Source: Candidatus Nitrosopelagicus sp.
GTDB taxonomy: Archaea > Thermoproteota > Nitrososphaeria > Nitrososphaerales > Nitrosopumilaceae
Length of the DNA: 64,000 nt
Reading direction: 5' to 3'
Assembly (NCBI GenBank): GCA_028344575.1
Contig: JAOMBO010000003.1
Coordinates: 1-64,000 of the forward strand
A model generated the notes under the pieces. It had not been told where the DNA came from, ran no database searches, and saw nothing but the letters and a program-made list of their open reading frames with translations. Shown here piece by piece: positions 34,631-43,614 of the stretch. The position numbers were made by a program, and so were the translations under genes. Position 1 is the stretch's first letter. Each line of letters opens with the position of its first letter.

Positions 34631-34903
34631 ATGCAAAACATCATGCCTAATTTTCAAGTTAGTGTTGTAATTGAAAACAAACCTGGAATTAGTGATCCTG
34701 AAGGTGATACCATACTAAATGATCTTGTTCTAAAAGGTAAAAACACAAACATCACCAAAATTCGTTCTGGTACTATTTTGAAATTTTCTATAACTGAAAA
34801 AAATGAACAAGATGCCAAAGATTCCATTGTCAAAGCTTGCGATGAACTTAGAATTTACAATCCTTTAGTCAGCAGGGTCACTGCTACTGTGGAAGAAATC
34901 TAA
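34631..34903 (+). CDS. purS: FGAR amidotransferase subunit PurS
   Basis: PurS bridges PurQ and PurL in the three-part FGAM synthetase. The 90-residue protein (86 if the second ATG at 34643 is used) has the compact beta-alpha-beta pattern with VSVVIENKPGISDPEGDTIL and the C-terminal YNPLVSRVTATVEE. It overlaps the CBS-domain gene on the other strand by 4 bp, which separates purS from purQ by about 490 bp. The region in front carries ACTCACTAGTGCC, similar to the CACTAG boxes. Confidence 0.9.
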   Translation: MQNIMPNFQVSVVIENKPGISDPEGDTILNDLVLKGKNTNITKIRSGTILKFSITEKNEQDAKDSIVKACDELRIYNPLVSRVTATVEEI

Positions 34904-35316
34904 TCTGCACTAATACTCTTTATTGTCCCATCAACTAAAATTTGGTCTCTTAGATAACTTGCAAGATCTGTTTGGGTTATGACTCCTACTAGTTTTTCAT
35001 TATCTAATATTAACAATCGACGAATATTATTATTCAACATTTTTTGAATGGCATCTTCTATTGTAGTAGTTGGTCCTACTGAACGAAATTTGTATGACAT
35101 GATCTCTGCGATTTTTATCTCACTTGCTTTCTTATCTTCGGCTGCAACTTTACGAACAAAATCACTTTCGCTTAGTACTCCTTGAGGTTTTCCATCATTC
35201 ATTATTACTAGAAAACTAATATCTTTTTCAGCGATAATCTTGGCTGCATCTTGTGCTGTTTTGTCATTCTCAATTGTTATGACATCTTTCTCCATAATGT
35301 CTCGAATCTGTCCCAT
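34900..35316 (-). CDS. Two-CBS-domain protein
   Basis: MGQIRDIMEKD, the second ATG, is preferred as start; an upstream ATG at 35349 would add 11 residues. Two CBS motifs are present (ITIENDKTAQDAAKIIAEKD, then GVLSESDFVRKV and VGVITQTDLASYL), so it is a single Bateman module that probably binds adenine nucleotides. It has no catalytic domain. It is inserted in opposite orientation between purS and purQ, which fits a role in sensing purine nucleotides; this is inference. Confidence 0.88.
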   Translation of the reverse strand: MGQIRDIMEKDVITIENDKTAQDAAKIIAEKDISFLVIMNDGKPQGVLSESDFVRKVAAEDKKASEIKIAEIMSYKFRSVGPTTTIEDAIQKMLNNNIRRLLILDNEKLVGVITQTDLASYLRDQILVDGTIKSISAD

Positions 35317-35393
35317 AATGGAAATGTAGATTTCTTGAAATAAAAACATGTCATCACGAAATCAAATTTATACCACGAATTCAATCATAAATT

Positions 35394-36074
35394 GTGAAAG
35401 TCGGGGTTATTGTTTTTCCTGGCAGTAATTGTGATCGTGACATGCATCACGTATTGACGGATGTTTTTAACTTAAATGCTCAATTTTTCTGGCATGAAAA
35501 AAATCTGCCACACGATATTGATGCGGTCGTTCTCCCAGGAGGTTTCTCTTATGGTGATAGATTACGTGCTGGAGTTATAGCTGCACATAGTCCAATAATC
35601 TCTGATGTAAAAAAATTGGCAGAAAAAGGAATTCCAATTTTAGGCGTCTGTAATGGTTTTCAAATTCTTGTAGAATCTGGATTGCTTCCAGGGGTTTTAC
35701 TGAAAAATGAATCTTTGAATTTTATGTGTGAATGGACCAATCTGATTGTAAATAATAATCAGACACCTTTCACAAATAAATTAGAACTGAACCAAAAAAT
35801 TCCAATTCCTATTGCAAATGGAGAAGGCAGGTATTTTGTTGATGATGAATCTTTGAGTGAATTAAAAAAGAATAACCAAATTGTGTTTTCATACGAAAAT
35901 AAGGTTAATGGTTCTATTTCTCAAATTGCAGGTGTCTGCAATTCTGATGGAAATGTGGTTGGTATGATGCCTCATCCAGAACGTGCTGCGGAAAAAGCAA
36001 TTAATCAAATTGATCATAAACCATCTTCATTAATTTTTGAATCCTTGATTGAAACTGTGGGTATGAAAAATTGA
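35394..36074 (+). CDS. purQ: FGAR amidotransferase glutaminase subunit PurQ
   Basis: PurQ releases ammonia from glutamine for FGAM synthesis. It starts with GTG at 35394 and has 226 residues. The class I glutaminase nucleophile is in GVCNGFQIL, the oxyanion region in GGFSYGDRLRAG, and the His-x-Glu pair in MPHPER. Its stop overlaps the purL start by 4 bp, so translation is coupled. Confidence 0.95.
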   Translation: MKVGVIVFPGSNCDRDMHHVLTDVFNLNAQFFWHEKNLPHDIDAVVLPGGFSYGDRLRAGVIAAHSPIISDVKKLAEKGIPILGVCNGFQILVESGLLPGVLLKNESLNFMCEWTNLIVNNNQTPFTNKLELNQKIPIPIANGEGRYFVDDESLSELKKNNQIVFSYENKVNGSISQIAGVCNSDGNVVGMMPHPERAAEKAINQIDHKPSSLIFESLIETVGMKN

Positions 36075-38224
36075 GTTTTCAAGAACATGAAAAGCAGCAT
36101 ATTGAAAAAAATGTAAACCGAAAACTAACTGATACTGAATTACAAATACTTGCTGCAGAATGGTCTGAACACTGTTCTTACAAATCATCAAAAAAACATT
36201 TACGAATGTTGCCAACTACTGGACCTAACGTAATAGTTGAGAAGGGATATGATTCTGGTGTTTTAGATGTAGGTGATGGTTATGTAGTGACGGTACATAT
36301 TGAGAGCCACAATCATCCATCAGCTGTTGAACCATTCGGTGGTGCTGCAACTGGTGTAGGTGGTGTTATTCGTGATATATTGTCTGCAGGAACACGGCCA
36401 ATTGCTTTGTTTGATGGATTAAGATTTGGAAATATTGAAAACGACGCACATGCACGATGGCTATTCAAAAATGCTGTCTCGGGAATTGCAGATTATGGAA
36501 ATTGCCTTGGCATTCCTACTATTGGTGGTGAAGTTGAATTTGATGAATGTTACAAGAATTATGCATTAGTTGACGTTGCTGCAGTTGGATTTGGAAAAAA
36601 ATCAAAATTAATAAAAAATCACGCAAATGTAAATGATCTAGTTTTACTGATTGGTGGTTCTACCGGCCGTGACGGTGTAGGTGGTTCACAATTTGCATCA
36701 GATTCGTTAGAAGAAGAAAATCGTTCAGCGGTACAAATACCTGATCCCTTTATTGAAAAATTAATCATTGAGGCAATTCTAGAATGTCGTGATGCAAACT
36801 GCATTAATGCAATGAAGGATTTGGGTGGTGGCGGTCTTTCTTGTGCAATTTCTGAAACTGCAGAAAGTCTGGGAATTGGTATTGAACTTGATGTAAAAAA
36901 TGTACATTTACGTGAATCTGATTTATTACCTGATGAAATAATGATATCTGAATCTCAAGAAAGAATGCTTGTCATATCTGATCCAAATAATCTTTCAAAA
37001 ATTAATGAAATATGTGATAAATTTAGAATTCAATGTTCTGTAATCGGTACTGTTAAAGAAGATAAAATGATGCATGTAAAAAACGGTGATGAAACTTTGG
37101 CATTACTTCCTGCAGATTTTGTCGCACGTGGTCCTTTGGTAGATAGGGAAAAATCAAAACCGGAATATCTCTCAAAACTTCCTTCTTTTCCATCATCTAA
37201 AAGTGAAATACCATTGTCTGATATTTTATTAAAATTACTTTCATCTCCTAATATTGCAAGTAAACATTGGGTCTTTCGTCAATATGATCATGAAGTTGGA
37301 ATTAGGACTGTCATAAAACCTGGATTTGATGGTTCTGTTTTACGTTTGGATAATGGAAAATCACTATCTGTAAAAATTGATGGTAATCCAAAACACTGCT
37401 ATATTGATCCAAGGCAAGGTGCAATTGGATGTTTTGAAGAGGCATGTAGAAATGTTGTTTGTACCGGCGCAACTCCAATTGGAATGGTTGACCATTTACA
37501 ATTTGGAAATCCTGAAGATCCTGAAATATTCTGGACATTTATGGAATCCATTGAAGGTATAACTGATTTTGCAAAATTCCTTGATGTTCCATGCGTAGGT
37601 GGTAAGGTTAGCTTCTATAATGAAACCTCTGAGGGTCCCATCAAACCAACTCCGTTAATTGGAGTACTTGGATTAATTGAAAAATCCCCTTTACTTCCAA
37701 CTCCGCCTACAAATGATGATGTAATCTTGGTGGTCGGTGAAACAAAAGATGAACTTGGAGGTTCTGAATATTATGAATATATTCATAATTTTATTGGAGG
37801 TGTTGCACCAAAAGTAGATTTTTCAGAATCAAAAAAGAACATGAAATCTGTTTTATCATTAATCTCAAAAAATCTTGTCAAATCTGTTCATGATTGTTCT
37901 AAAGGTGGCCTTGCTATTGGAATCTCTGAATTATGTATCTTCGGTAAAATTGGATGCAAAATTGATTTATCGACATCTCTTTCATCCGAAAAAATGTTAT
38001 TTTCTGAAAGTCACTCACGTTACATCTTAGTTGCAAATAAAAATAATTTAGATGATATCAAATCTATTTTATCTGGAGATGAATGTTCATTCTCGGAGAT
38101 TGGAATATTTTCTGGCGATCAGATTATCTTTGAATCTGCTTCTAACTCAATTTTGGAACTAAGAGTTGATAAAGCAGAAAATAATTATCTAAACTCATTG
38201 GGGAAAATAATTCAAAATGGTTAA
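36071..38224 (+). CDS. purL: FGAR amidotransferase synthetase subunit PurL
   Basis: This 717-residue small-type PurL uses ATP and ammonia to convert FGAR to FGAM. It starts with TTG, overlapping purQ by 4 bp. The N-terminal AEWSEHCSYKSSK and HIESHNHPSAVEPFGGAATG, and the repeat half with FDGSVLRLDNGK and VGGKVSFYNE, are typical. It overlaps purF by 8 bp. PurS, PurQ and PurL together form the complex. Confidence 0.96.
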   Translation: MSFQEHEKQHIEKNVNRKLTDTELQILAAEWSEHCSYKSSKKHLRMLPTTGPNVIVEKGYDSGVLDVGDGYVVTVHIESHNHPSAVEPFGGAATGVGGVIRDILSAGTRPIALFDGLRFGNIENDAHARWLFKNAVSGIADYGNCLGIPTIGGEVEFDECYKNYALVDVAAVGFGKKSKLIKNHANVNDLVLLIGGSTGRDGVGGSQFASDSLEEENRSAVQIPDPFIEKLIIEAILECRDANCINAMKDLGGGGLSCAISETAESLGIGIELDVKNVHLRESDLLPDEIMISESQERMLVISDPNNLSKINEICDKFRIQCSVIGTVKEDKMMHVKNGDETLALLPADFVARGPLVDREKSKPEYLSKLPSFPSSKSEIPLSDILLKLLSSPNIASKHWVFRQYDHEVGIRTVIKPGFDGSVLRLDNGKSLSVKIDGNPKHCYIDPRQGAIGCFEEACRNVVCTGATPIGMVDHLQFGNPEDPEIFWTFMESIEGITDFAKFLDVPCVGGKVSFYNETSEGPIKPTPLIGVLGLIEKSPLLPTPPTNDDVILVVGETKDELGGSEYYEYIHNFIGGVAPKVDFSESKKNMKSVLSLISKNLVKSVHDCSKGGLAIGISELCIFGKIGCKIDLSTSLSSEKMLFSESHSRYILVANKNNLDDIKSILSGDECSFSEIGIFSGDQIIFESASNSILELRVDKAENNYLNSLGKIIQNG

Positions 38225-39653
38225 AGAAAACTGTGGTGTAGTTGGAATTTACAGTGAAGGTGACGTAAATGTAATCCCTATGGTAATCGACGCATTACGT
38301 GCATTACAACATAGGGGACAAGAAGCATGGGGCTTGGCAATACCAAATAAAGCTCCGTTAAAACGACTTGGACTTGTTTCAGGTTCTTCTGGCGAATTTA
38401 AAAAAATTACTGAAGAATATGCATCACATTCTGCTATTGGACATGTTAGATACTCTACTGTTGGAAAAAGTGATCTTGAGAGTGCACAGCCACTAAAAGT
38501 TAAGGATCTATGTGTTGCACATAATGGGACAATTTCAAACGTTGAAGAACTTTCCAATCTTGTAGGTGGTTGTACTTTTACTCCTCAAAATGCTAGTGAC
38601 ACACTTGTTGCAGCGCAAAGACTAGTTTCATTAATTACTGAAAACGGAAAGCTTGGAAATGCATTATCTATACTGAAAAATGAAATGGTTGGCTCATTTT
38701 GTTTCACATTTCTTTCTGATGATGATGCTGTGTTCGCTGCAAGAGATCCAAAAGGATTTCGTCCTATGGTTTTAGGTCACAAAGAAGATGGTAATGTACA
38801 CATTGTGACTTCCGAATCATCGGCAATTTCTGCAATTGGTGCAAAACTAGTTCGTGATGTTGTACCTGGTGAATTAATTAAAATTAGTAAAGATGGCGGT
38901 TTTGAAACTGAAATGTTCTCTGATGATAAGAATCGTGCACATTGTTCCTTCGAATTTACATATTTTGCTCAACCCTCAAGTAAAATGGAAGGAACGAACA
39001 TCTACCTTGCAAGAAAAAGAATTGGTCAATTCCTTGCAAAAAAATACCCAATACATGATGCAGATGTTGTAATTCCTGTACCTGATTCTGCAAGACCTGC
39101 TGCACTTGGTTTTGCACAAGAGCTTGGAATACAATTTGATGAAGGTTTACTAAAGGATCGTTATAGTAAGAAAGGTCCGCTACGAAGTTTCATTGAACCA
39201 CATCAAAGTGATAGGGTGGAAATTAACCGATGGATTATTCCAATTCGTGAAGTTATTGAGGATAAGCATATCATTGTGATTGATGATAGTTTGGTTCGAG
39301 GTACTAGTTCTAAAGCAATTATCAAAGCATTACGTCGTTCAGGAGCTAGAAAAATTAGCATGATGGTCACATACCCTCCAATTAAATTTCCATGTTATGC
39401 TGGAATTGATTTTCCCTCACAAGAAGAATTGGCAACATTTGATGGCGGTAAAGATCTTACGGAAAAAGAAATGATTGAGAAAGTTCGTAATGATATTGGT
39501 GCAGACTTTTTAGGATACAACGATGCAGAGAATCTTGCAAATGCTGTGGGTATTCCAAAAGATTCAATGTGTTTCACATGTGCAACTGGTGATTATGCAC
39601 CATTAGGAATAACCCCAAATTTTAATAAGATGAAACAGATGAAAAGTGTCTAA
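38217..39653 (+). CDS. purF: Amidophosphoribosyltransferase PurF
   Basis: PurF makes phosphoribosylamine from PRPP and glutamine, the first committed step. The 478-residue protein has the N-terminal nucleophile Cys6 after a short MVKEN propeptide, and the PRPP loop VIDDSLVRGTSS. It has the cysteines of a [4Fe-4S] type enzyme (HCSFEF, FPCYAG and CFTC). The propeptide and cluster place it with the Bacillus-type, oxygen-sensitive enzymes. It ends by sharing one base with the next small gene. Confidence 0.96.
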   Translation: MVKENCGVVGIYSEGDVNVIPMVIDALRALQHRGQEAWGLAIPNKAPLKRLGLVSGSSGEFKKITEEYASHSAIGHVRYSTVGKSDLESAQPLKVKDLCVAHNGTISNVEELSNLVGGCTFTPQNASDTLVAAQRLVSLITENGKLGNALSILKNEMVGSFCFTFLSDDDAVFAARDPKGFRPMVLGHKEDGNVHIVTSESSAISAIGAKLVRDVVPGELIKISKDGGFETEMFSDDKNRAHCSFEFTYFAQPSSKMEGTNIYLARKRIGQFLAKKYPIHDADVVIPVPDSARPAALGFAQELGIQFDEGLLKDRYSKKGPLRSFIEPHQSDRVEINRWIIPIREVIEDKHIIVIDDSLVRGTSSKAIIKALRRSGARKISMMVTYPPIKFPCYAGIDFPSQEELATFDGGKDLTEKEMIEKVRNDIGADFLGYNDAENLANAVGIPKDSMCFTCATGDYAPLGITPNFNKMKQMKSV

Positions 39654-39901
39654 TGGAAACTGCATACGTTTTAGTTCAATGTAAAATGGCACATGAAATG
39701 GAAGTACTAAAGGCATTATTAGATATTGATTTGGTGAAAGAAGCAAAAGGTACATTTGGTTATTATGATATATTTACAAAAATTCAAGGTGAGAGTTCTT
39801 CTGAAATTGAAGATATAATTACAAAACAAATACGTAATATCGAACATGTCACTGCAACAACTACGTTATCTATAATTCCCGAACAGGATTTTGAAAAATG
39901 A
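39653..39901 (+). CDS. Stand-alone Lrp/AsnC ligand-binding (RAM) domain protein
   Basis: This 82-residue protein is the RAM ligand-binding domain alone, starting ETAYVLVQCKMAHEMEVL and showing GYYDIFTKIQGES. It has no DNA-binding part, so it probably oligomerises and binds an amino acid or nucleotide to modulate a partner. It shares one base with purF and overlaps the next ATG by 4 bp, so it belongs to the pur operon. Confidence 0.88.
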   Translation: METAYVLVQCKMAHEMEVLKALLDIDLVKEAKGTFGYYDIFTKIQGESSSEIEDIITKQIRNIEHVTATTTLSIIPEQDFEK

Positions 39902-40038
39902 GCAAAGAAACACGTTCTATTGATAAGAAAGGATTTTCAAATAAATTTTTTGAAGAATTAGACAAAGAACATGATAATGCAAAAGATTTTGCAAAACGAC
40001 AAAAGGAATTAAAAGAAAAAAAGAAACAGCAAAGCTGA
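39898..40038 (+). CDS. 46-residue basic peptide at the end of the pur operon
   Basis: The ATG overlaps the RAM-domain stop by 4 bp. The peptide is hydrophilic and helical, with an alternating Lys/Glu C-terminus (KRQKELKEKKKQQS) and no Cys. It resembles small RNA- or nucleotide-binding basic peptides, but no family is recognised. The coupled start supports real translation. Confidence 0.55.
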   Translation: MSKETRSIDKKGFSNKFFEELDKEHDNAKDFAKRQKELKEKKKQQS

Positions 40039-40083
40039 TTTTTGTTCTTTTATACTGATTTTGCAAGTAGTTTACAACCAGAT

Positions 40084-40130
40084 TGAGAGTGATTCTCATC
40101 CTTCCTGCAAGTTAGGCTGAATCACTCTCA
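40084..40130. other. Stem-loop with a 12-bp perfect stem
   Basis: TGAGAGTGATTC (40084-40095) and GAATCACTCTCA (40119-40130) are exact reverse complements with a 23-nt loop. The stem lies 46 bp after the pur operon and 39 bp before the Cys-rich gene. It could be a transcription stop or attenuator for the pur operon, a leader structure of the metallothionein-like gene, or a palindromic operator. Confidence 0.6.
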
Positions 40131-40168
40131 TCTCGGGGTGTTAAATAGTAATTTTGTAATGATATGCC

Positions 40169-40375
40169 ATGAAATTACGATGTACTTCTTGTGCAAAGTT
40201 TTGCTGTGATGGAAAAAAGTGCAGTTGTACCTGTCACAAAAAATCATTCAGCCGCACAAATTCTTATCTTTCAAACGTAATGGACGTACTGGCAAAACAA
40301 AAAATCAAGAACGTACAAAAAATTGATCTAAGTTGGCAAAATAACATTCTTGGCTCTATGATGAGACTTGAATAA
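40169..40375 (+). CDS. Cys-rich metallothionein-like small protein
   Basis: This 68-residue protein has seven cysteines in its first 22 residues (Cys5, 8, 12, 13, 18, 20, 22) plus His23, followed by a helical basic tail. The dense pattern with CC, CxC and CxxC steps suggests binding of several zinc or copper ions, like a metallothionein. It differs from the DNA-binding zinc ribbons at 6801 and 45223. It stands alone after the stem-loop at 40084, and a TATA-like region lies close to the ATG. Confidence 0.7.
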   Translation: MKLRCTSCAKFCCDGKKCSCTCHKKSFSRTNSYLSNVMDVLAKQKIKNVQKIDLSWQNNILGSMMRLE

Positions 40376-40463
40376 GAAAAATCTATTATTCTACAAATGA
40401 TATAATGTGTTGGTTTAGACTTATTTCAGATTAACATCCTGTATTATTCTTCAAAATTCAAGG

Positions 40464-40745
40464 TCATGGCGAACGTGCTATGATCTTCATGTTATCATAC
40501 TTACGTTCATTATGTGTCAGTTCATCAAATTCATTGAAGCATTTTTGTTCTTCAGCTTCTTGTCTTTTCTCACATTGATCATTGTCAACACAAGGATTAT
40601 CCAAATGCTCACTAATGATTGCCCTACATTCTCCAATTTTATCAAGTCTGTTTTGTTCGTCAATATCCATGTTTACAAGAATTGCAACTATTATCAAAAT
40701 GCTAACAATTCCCACTATGATTTGGTTTCTTCGTATTTTTTCCAA
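40464..40745 (-). CDS. Small membrane-anchored protein with two extracytoplasmic Cys pairs
   Basis: This 93-residue protein has one N-terminal helix (about residues 9-26) and a hydrophilic domain with four Cys (ECRAII, NPCVDNDQCEKR, KCFNEF) that could form two disulfides. No family is recognised. The region before its ATG is AT-rich and contains a plausible TATA box. Confidence 0.55.
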   Translation of the reverse strand: MEKIRRNQIIVGIVSILIIVAILVNMDIDEQNRLDKIGECRAIISEHLDNPCVDNDQCEKRQEAEEQKCFNEFDELTHNERKYDNMKIIARSP

Positions 40746-40836
40746 TTTCTAAAGTATACTTGATACATGTTATTCTTATTCATTTGGCTATAGATGTCAA
40801 TGTTTTTCTTAAATTATTGTAATAGTTAGACAGTAC

Positions 40837-41037
40837 GTGAATCAAATTGTATTTGCAGGTATGATTGCCTGTTTTGCAATTGGGTTTTTGGTATTAGTTG
40901 CTGGTATATTTTTGCATACGACAACATTATTCGATTACAGTCTTCACATATCTGTTGGAATACTCTTGATTTTGATTGGACTTGTATTAAAATTTGTAAA
41001 AACTTGGGATTGGAAACAAAGATTTTCAGATCAATAG
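40837..41037 (+). CDS. Two-helix small membrane protein
   Basis: This 66-residue protein starts with GTG and has two hydrophobic helices (about residues 3-27 and 32-53), a short basic loop and a hydrophilic tail. It lies 101 bp before the next small membrane gene. No family is recognised. Confidence 0.5.
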   Translation: MNQIVFAGMIACFAIGFLVLVAGIFLHTTTLFDYSLHISVGILLILIGLVLKFVKTWDWKQRFSDQ

Positions 41038-41138
41038 ATTAGACATTAATGTTCCAAGTCCTAGTTTGTATTGATTTTTTGCTGTATAATCCGGCAAATA
41101 CTTACAAAACTATTATTCTAGTTTTTTGTTGTTTTTTA

Positions 41139-41519
41139 ATGGTAAATAAAATTTCTATAATTGGAGGAATTATAGCTGCTGTTACAGGCGTTGTATTTTT
41201 CATATTTTTCACGCCTAATGGTCTTACACAAGAAGAATATTCATTATCTGTTGATCCAACAAAAGAAAAACAGAGTTTGTTTATCATGGCACGAGTTTCT
41301 TTAGAAAATACTGGAACAAAACCACTAACAAATGTCGAACTTAATTTTGGAGATGGCGATAAAATATATCTTGGAACGTTAAAACCTGGACAATACGAAA
41401 TCATTTCTCCACCTCAAGGAAATTCATTACAATTTGTTATTGTAACTTCCAATGAAGGTGTTTATGTGAGTAAAGTTTATCGTGAACCAATTGCAATGCC
41501 TGGAATGATGGGGTCTTAG
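41139..41519 (+). CDS. Membrane-anchored beta-domain protein, upstream of purC
   Basis: The ATG at 41139 ([10 protein letters not shown]) is chosen because the longer in-frame start at 41049 puts a second hydrophobic stretch before the anchor; this gives 126 residues. An N-terminal helix (about 7-25) is followed by a beta-sandwich-like domain ([20 protein letters not shown] is typical of fibronectin/DUF11-like folds). It ends 5 bp before purC, so the two may be co-transcribed. Confidence 0.6.
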   Translation: MVNKISIIGGIIAAVTGVVFFIFFTPNGLTQEEYSLSVDPTKEKQSLFIMARVSLENTGTKPLTNVELNFGDGDKIYLGTLKPGQYEIISPPQGNSLQFVIVTSNEGVYVSKVYREPIAMPGMMGS

Positions 41520-41524
41520 ATGGT

Positions 41525-42349
41525 ATGAAATTTCTTAACTCTGGTAAAGTAAAAGATGTTTATGACATGGGTGATGATACTTTATTATTTAATTTTAGTA
41601 ATCGTGTATCTGCATATGATGTTAAATTTAATGATGAAATTCCTAAAAAAGGCAAAGTATTATGCAAATTTGCAAAATTTTGGTTCGAACAACTAGACGT
41701 TGATAATCATTTTGTAAAATCACATTCAGATACCGAAATAATTGTCAAGAAAATGGAAATGTTGCCGATAGAATGTGTTGTACGTGGCTATTTCTATGGT
41801 AGTTTAGTTAGTAGGTGGAAGTCTGGAGAGATTACTTTGCCAGATAACGCTGACACAACTCTTGCTGCAAAACTTCCTTCTCCGTTATTTGATCCTACGA
41901 CAAAGTCTGAACATGATATTCCTATAACAAAGGATGATGCAATAAGACAAAACCTTGTAACATTAGACGACTATGAGTGGTTATCTGAAAAAACCATTCA
42001 AATTTACAATAAAATGTCCTTAATTGCAGATGCTGCTGGATTCATTTTGGCAGATCTAAAGTTAGAATTTGGAAGACTGAATGGTAAAATTACACTTGGC
42101 GATTCTATTGGTCCTGATGAGTACCGTTTATGGCCAAAATCTTCTTACAGTCCTGGAAAAATCCAGGAAGCATTTGATAAACAACTCCTTCGTGACTGGT
42201 TAACTGAACACGGGTATCAAAAACAATTTGAAAATTCAAGAGCGATGGGACAAGAACCTGTTGCTCCTGAAATCCCTAGCGAAATTATTCAAAAAATGAC
42301 TGATAGGTATACTGCAGCATACGAACGCACTACTGGTCACTCTCTTTAA
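41525..42349 (+). CDS. purC: SAICAR synthetase PurC
   Basis: PurC joins CAIR and aspartate with ATP to make SAICAR. The 274-residue protein shows [13 protein letters not shown] at the start, the [11 protein letters not shown] motif, LADLKLEFG, and the catalytic segment [12 protein letters not shown]. It stands near, but not inside, the purS-Q-L-F group, so it is a second purine transcription unit. Confidence 0.96.
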   Translation: MKFLNSGKVKDVYDMGDDTLLFNFSNRVSAYDVKFNDEIPKKGKVLCKFAKFWFEQLDVDNHFVKSHSDTEIIVKKMEMLPIECVVRGYFYGSLVSRWKSGEITLPDNADTTLAAKLPSPLFDPTTKSEHDIPITKDDAIRQNLVTLDDYEWLSEKTIQIYNKMSLIADAAGFILADLKLEFGRLNGKITLGDSIGPDEYRLWPKSSYSPGKIQEAFDKQLLRDWLTEHGYQKQFENSRAMGQEPVAPEIPSEIIQKMTDRYTAAYERTTGHSL

Positions 42350-42646
42350 CTCGATTTCTAAATACTATATTTTCCCTACATCCAACCTATTTTGGCTGCA
42401 TTGTCCTAATTTTATGGATTTTTTCCCAAAAATCCTGATTTTTGAACCTCTACTGATTTTTTTGTAACTGTATCAATATTATTGATACCACTATGAATAT
42501 TATAGTATATGTTACAATAATAATGATAATACTACTATAATTATACAGTCTGCTACTAGATTTTTAATTGCATAAAAAAAATAACGGATTTGGACAAAAA
42601 ATACTGATACAGATAACTTTTAGCTAAGATCTATAGAAAAAACAAC
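42350..42646. other. AT-rich intergenic region with palindromic operator-like site
   Basis: This gap of about 300 bp has no gene. The only clear structure is the 19-bp palindrome described at 42470 and nearby short AT repeats (ACTAT-N7-ATAGT at about 42490-42506). A TATA-like stretch lies just before the ATG at 42647. Confidence 0.6.
42470..42488. promoter_or_regulatory. 19-bp perfect palindrome GTATCAATA-T-TATTGATAC
   Basis: A 9-bp inverted repeat around a single T lies 159 bp upstream of the ArsR-like gene and 120 bp after purC. The length and symmetry fit a dimeric regulator. It may control the ArsR-like gene itself or another unit; a long leader would be needed for autoregulation. Confidence 0.5.
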
Positions 42647-43147
42647 ATGTCAACAATACTCGAAAAACCAATATCGGTGAATCGTACACTTGCAACAAGT
42701 CTGGAGCATGCAAAAGCTATCGAGGACCCCGCACGAGCAAAAATTCTGCAAATGCTATATCGAAAACATCTTAACGCAGAACAAATCACGGCTCAATTAA
42801 AAAAGAATGGATTCAAAAAAGCCCTTACGACAACTAGACATCATCTAGAAATCTTGAAAGGCGCTGAATTAATTGAAGTGGTGAAAATCGAAGAAAAGCG
42901 CGGTGCTATGATAAAATTCTACGGTACATCGACCAAGTTTCTTGACTATGAAACCCCAAAAGACTTTGAGAAGAAATACTCTACAGTCATAAAGTCAACG
43001 TCAAAGCATATTGAACAACTTCTAGACGGACTTTCAAAAAAGACTGGTAAGGCGAAAAACTCTCAAAATAAACAGGAATATAGTCAATACTTGATGATGG
43101 AGATTGTAAATCGTGCAGTTACAACGGTCTTTGAAAAAAGACACTGA
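42647..43147 (+). CDS. ArsR-like winged-helix transcriptional regulator
   Basis: This 166-residue protein has an ArsR/TrmB-type winged helix (EDPARAKILQMLYRKHLNAE, recognition TTTRHHLEILKGAELIEV, wing EKRGAMIKFYG), followed by a helical C-terminal domain of about 70 residues. Cys residues are absent, so it is not a metal-sensing ArsR. The ligand is unknown. It is convergent with the DUF371 gene with no gap. Confidence 0.8.
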   Translation: MSTILEKPISVNRTLATSLEHAKAIEDPARAKILQMLYRKHLNAEQITAQLKKNGFKKALTTTRHHLEILKGAELIEVVKIEEKRGAMIKFYGTSTKFLDYETPKDFEKKYSTVIKSTSKHIEQLLDGLSKKTGKAKNSQNKQEYSQYLMMEIVNRAVTTVFEKRH

Positions 43148-43588
43148 TTACAATACCTCTATGATCATCTTGCCCTTGGTTTGCGGGTTTTGAAGGAGAC
43201 TGACCAAGTCTCTAGGTATGTCACTGGATGCCTTGTCGCAATTGATAGCGATAGTACGTGAGCATGTGAATGCGCTCTTACGCAGTACTATGTCGCTTAC
43301 ATGCTTTAGCGTTAGCTTTTCAGAACCATGACCTTGAATTTTGAAGCTGAATTTTCCTACTTTAAGCGTGAATGAGATTTTTGATTTTGGGTTTTGTATT
43401 TTTTCTTTCATTTTTTCAGGTAAATCTATACATGATATACCTGAATTTACGCCAACAATACAATCTCCTTGAGGTGTAAGGCTGTCATCTTTAGTAATTT
43501 CCAAAGTTTTCTCGTGTAGTGATAAAACTTGTTCATGTCCTGTGAATGGTATCGTCAACTTCATGGTATTTTGAAATTTTTGAGACAT
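43148..43588 (-). CDS. DUF371 family protein
   Basis: This 146-residue protein contains the DUF371 signature order: an N-terminal strand with a HEQVLSLHEKTLEITKDDSL region, LTPQGDCIVGVNSG, then SDIVLRKSAF, CSRTIAINCDKA and a Leu-rich C-terminus. DUF371 is an archaeal family with no known function. It ends directly against the ArsR-like gene. Confidence 0.85.
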   Translation of the reverse strand: MSQKFQNTMKLTIPFTGHEQVLSLHEKTLEITKDDSLTPQGDCIVGVNSGISCIDLPEKMKEKIQNPKSKISFTLKVGKFSFKIQGHGSEKLTLKHVSDIVLRKSAFTCSRTIAINCDKASSDIPRDLVSLLQNPQTKGKMIIEVL

Positions 43589-43614
43589 AAATATTCAATT
43601 TGTGTTATTTTAGT

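Noticed and set aside
40084-40130. A box C/D guide RNA reading of the stem-loop (CTGA near the 3' side)
   Set aside because: A proper C box (RUGAUGA) and the internal D'/C' pair are not present, and the 12-bp terminal stem is too long for this RNA type. Kept only as an unassigned stem-loop.
42647-43147. Metal-sensing ArsR repressor
   Set aside because: The winged helix fits ArsR, but the protein has no cysteine, so the usual metal sites are absent.
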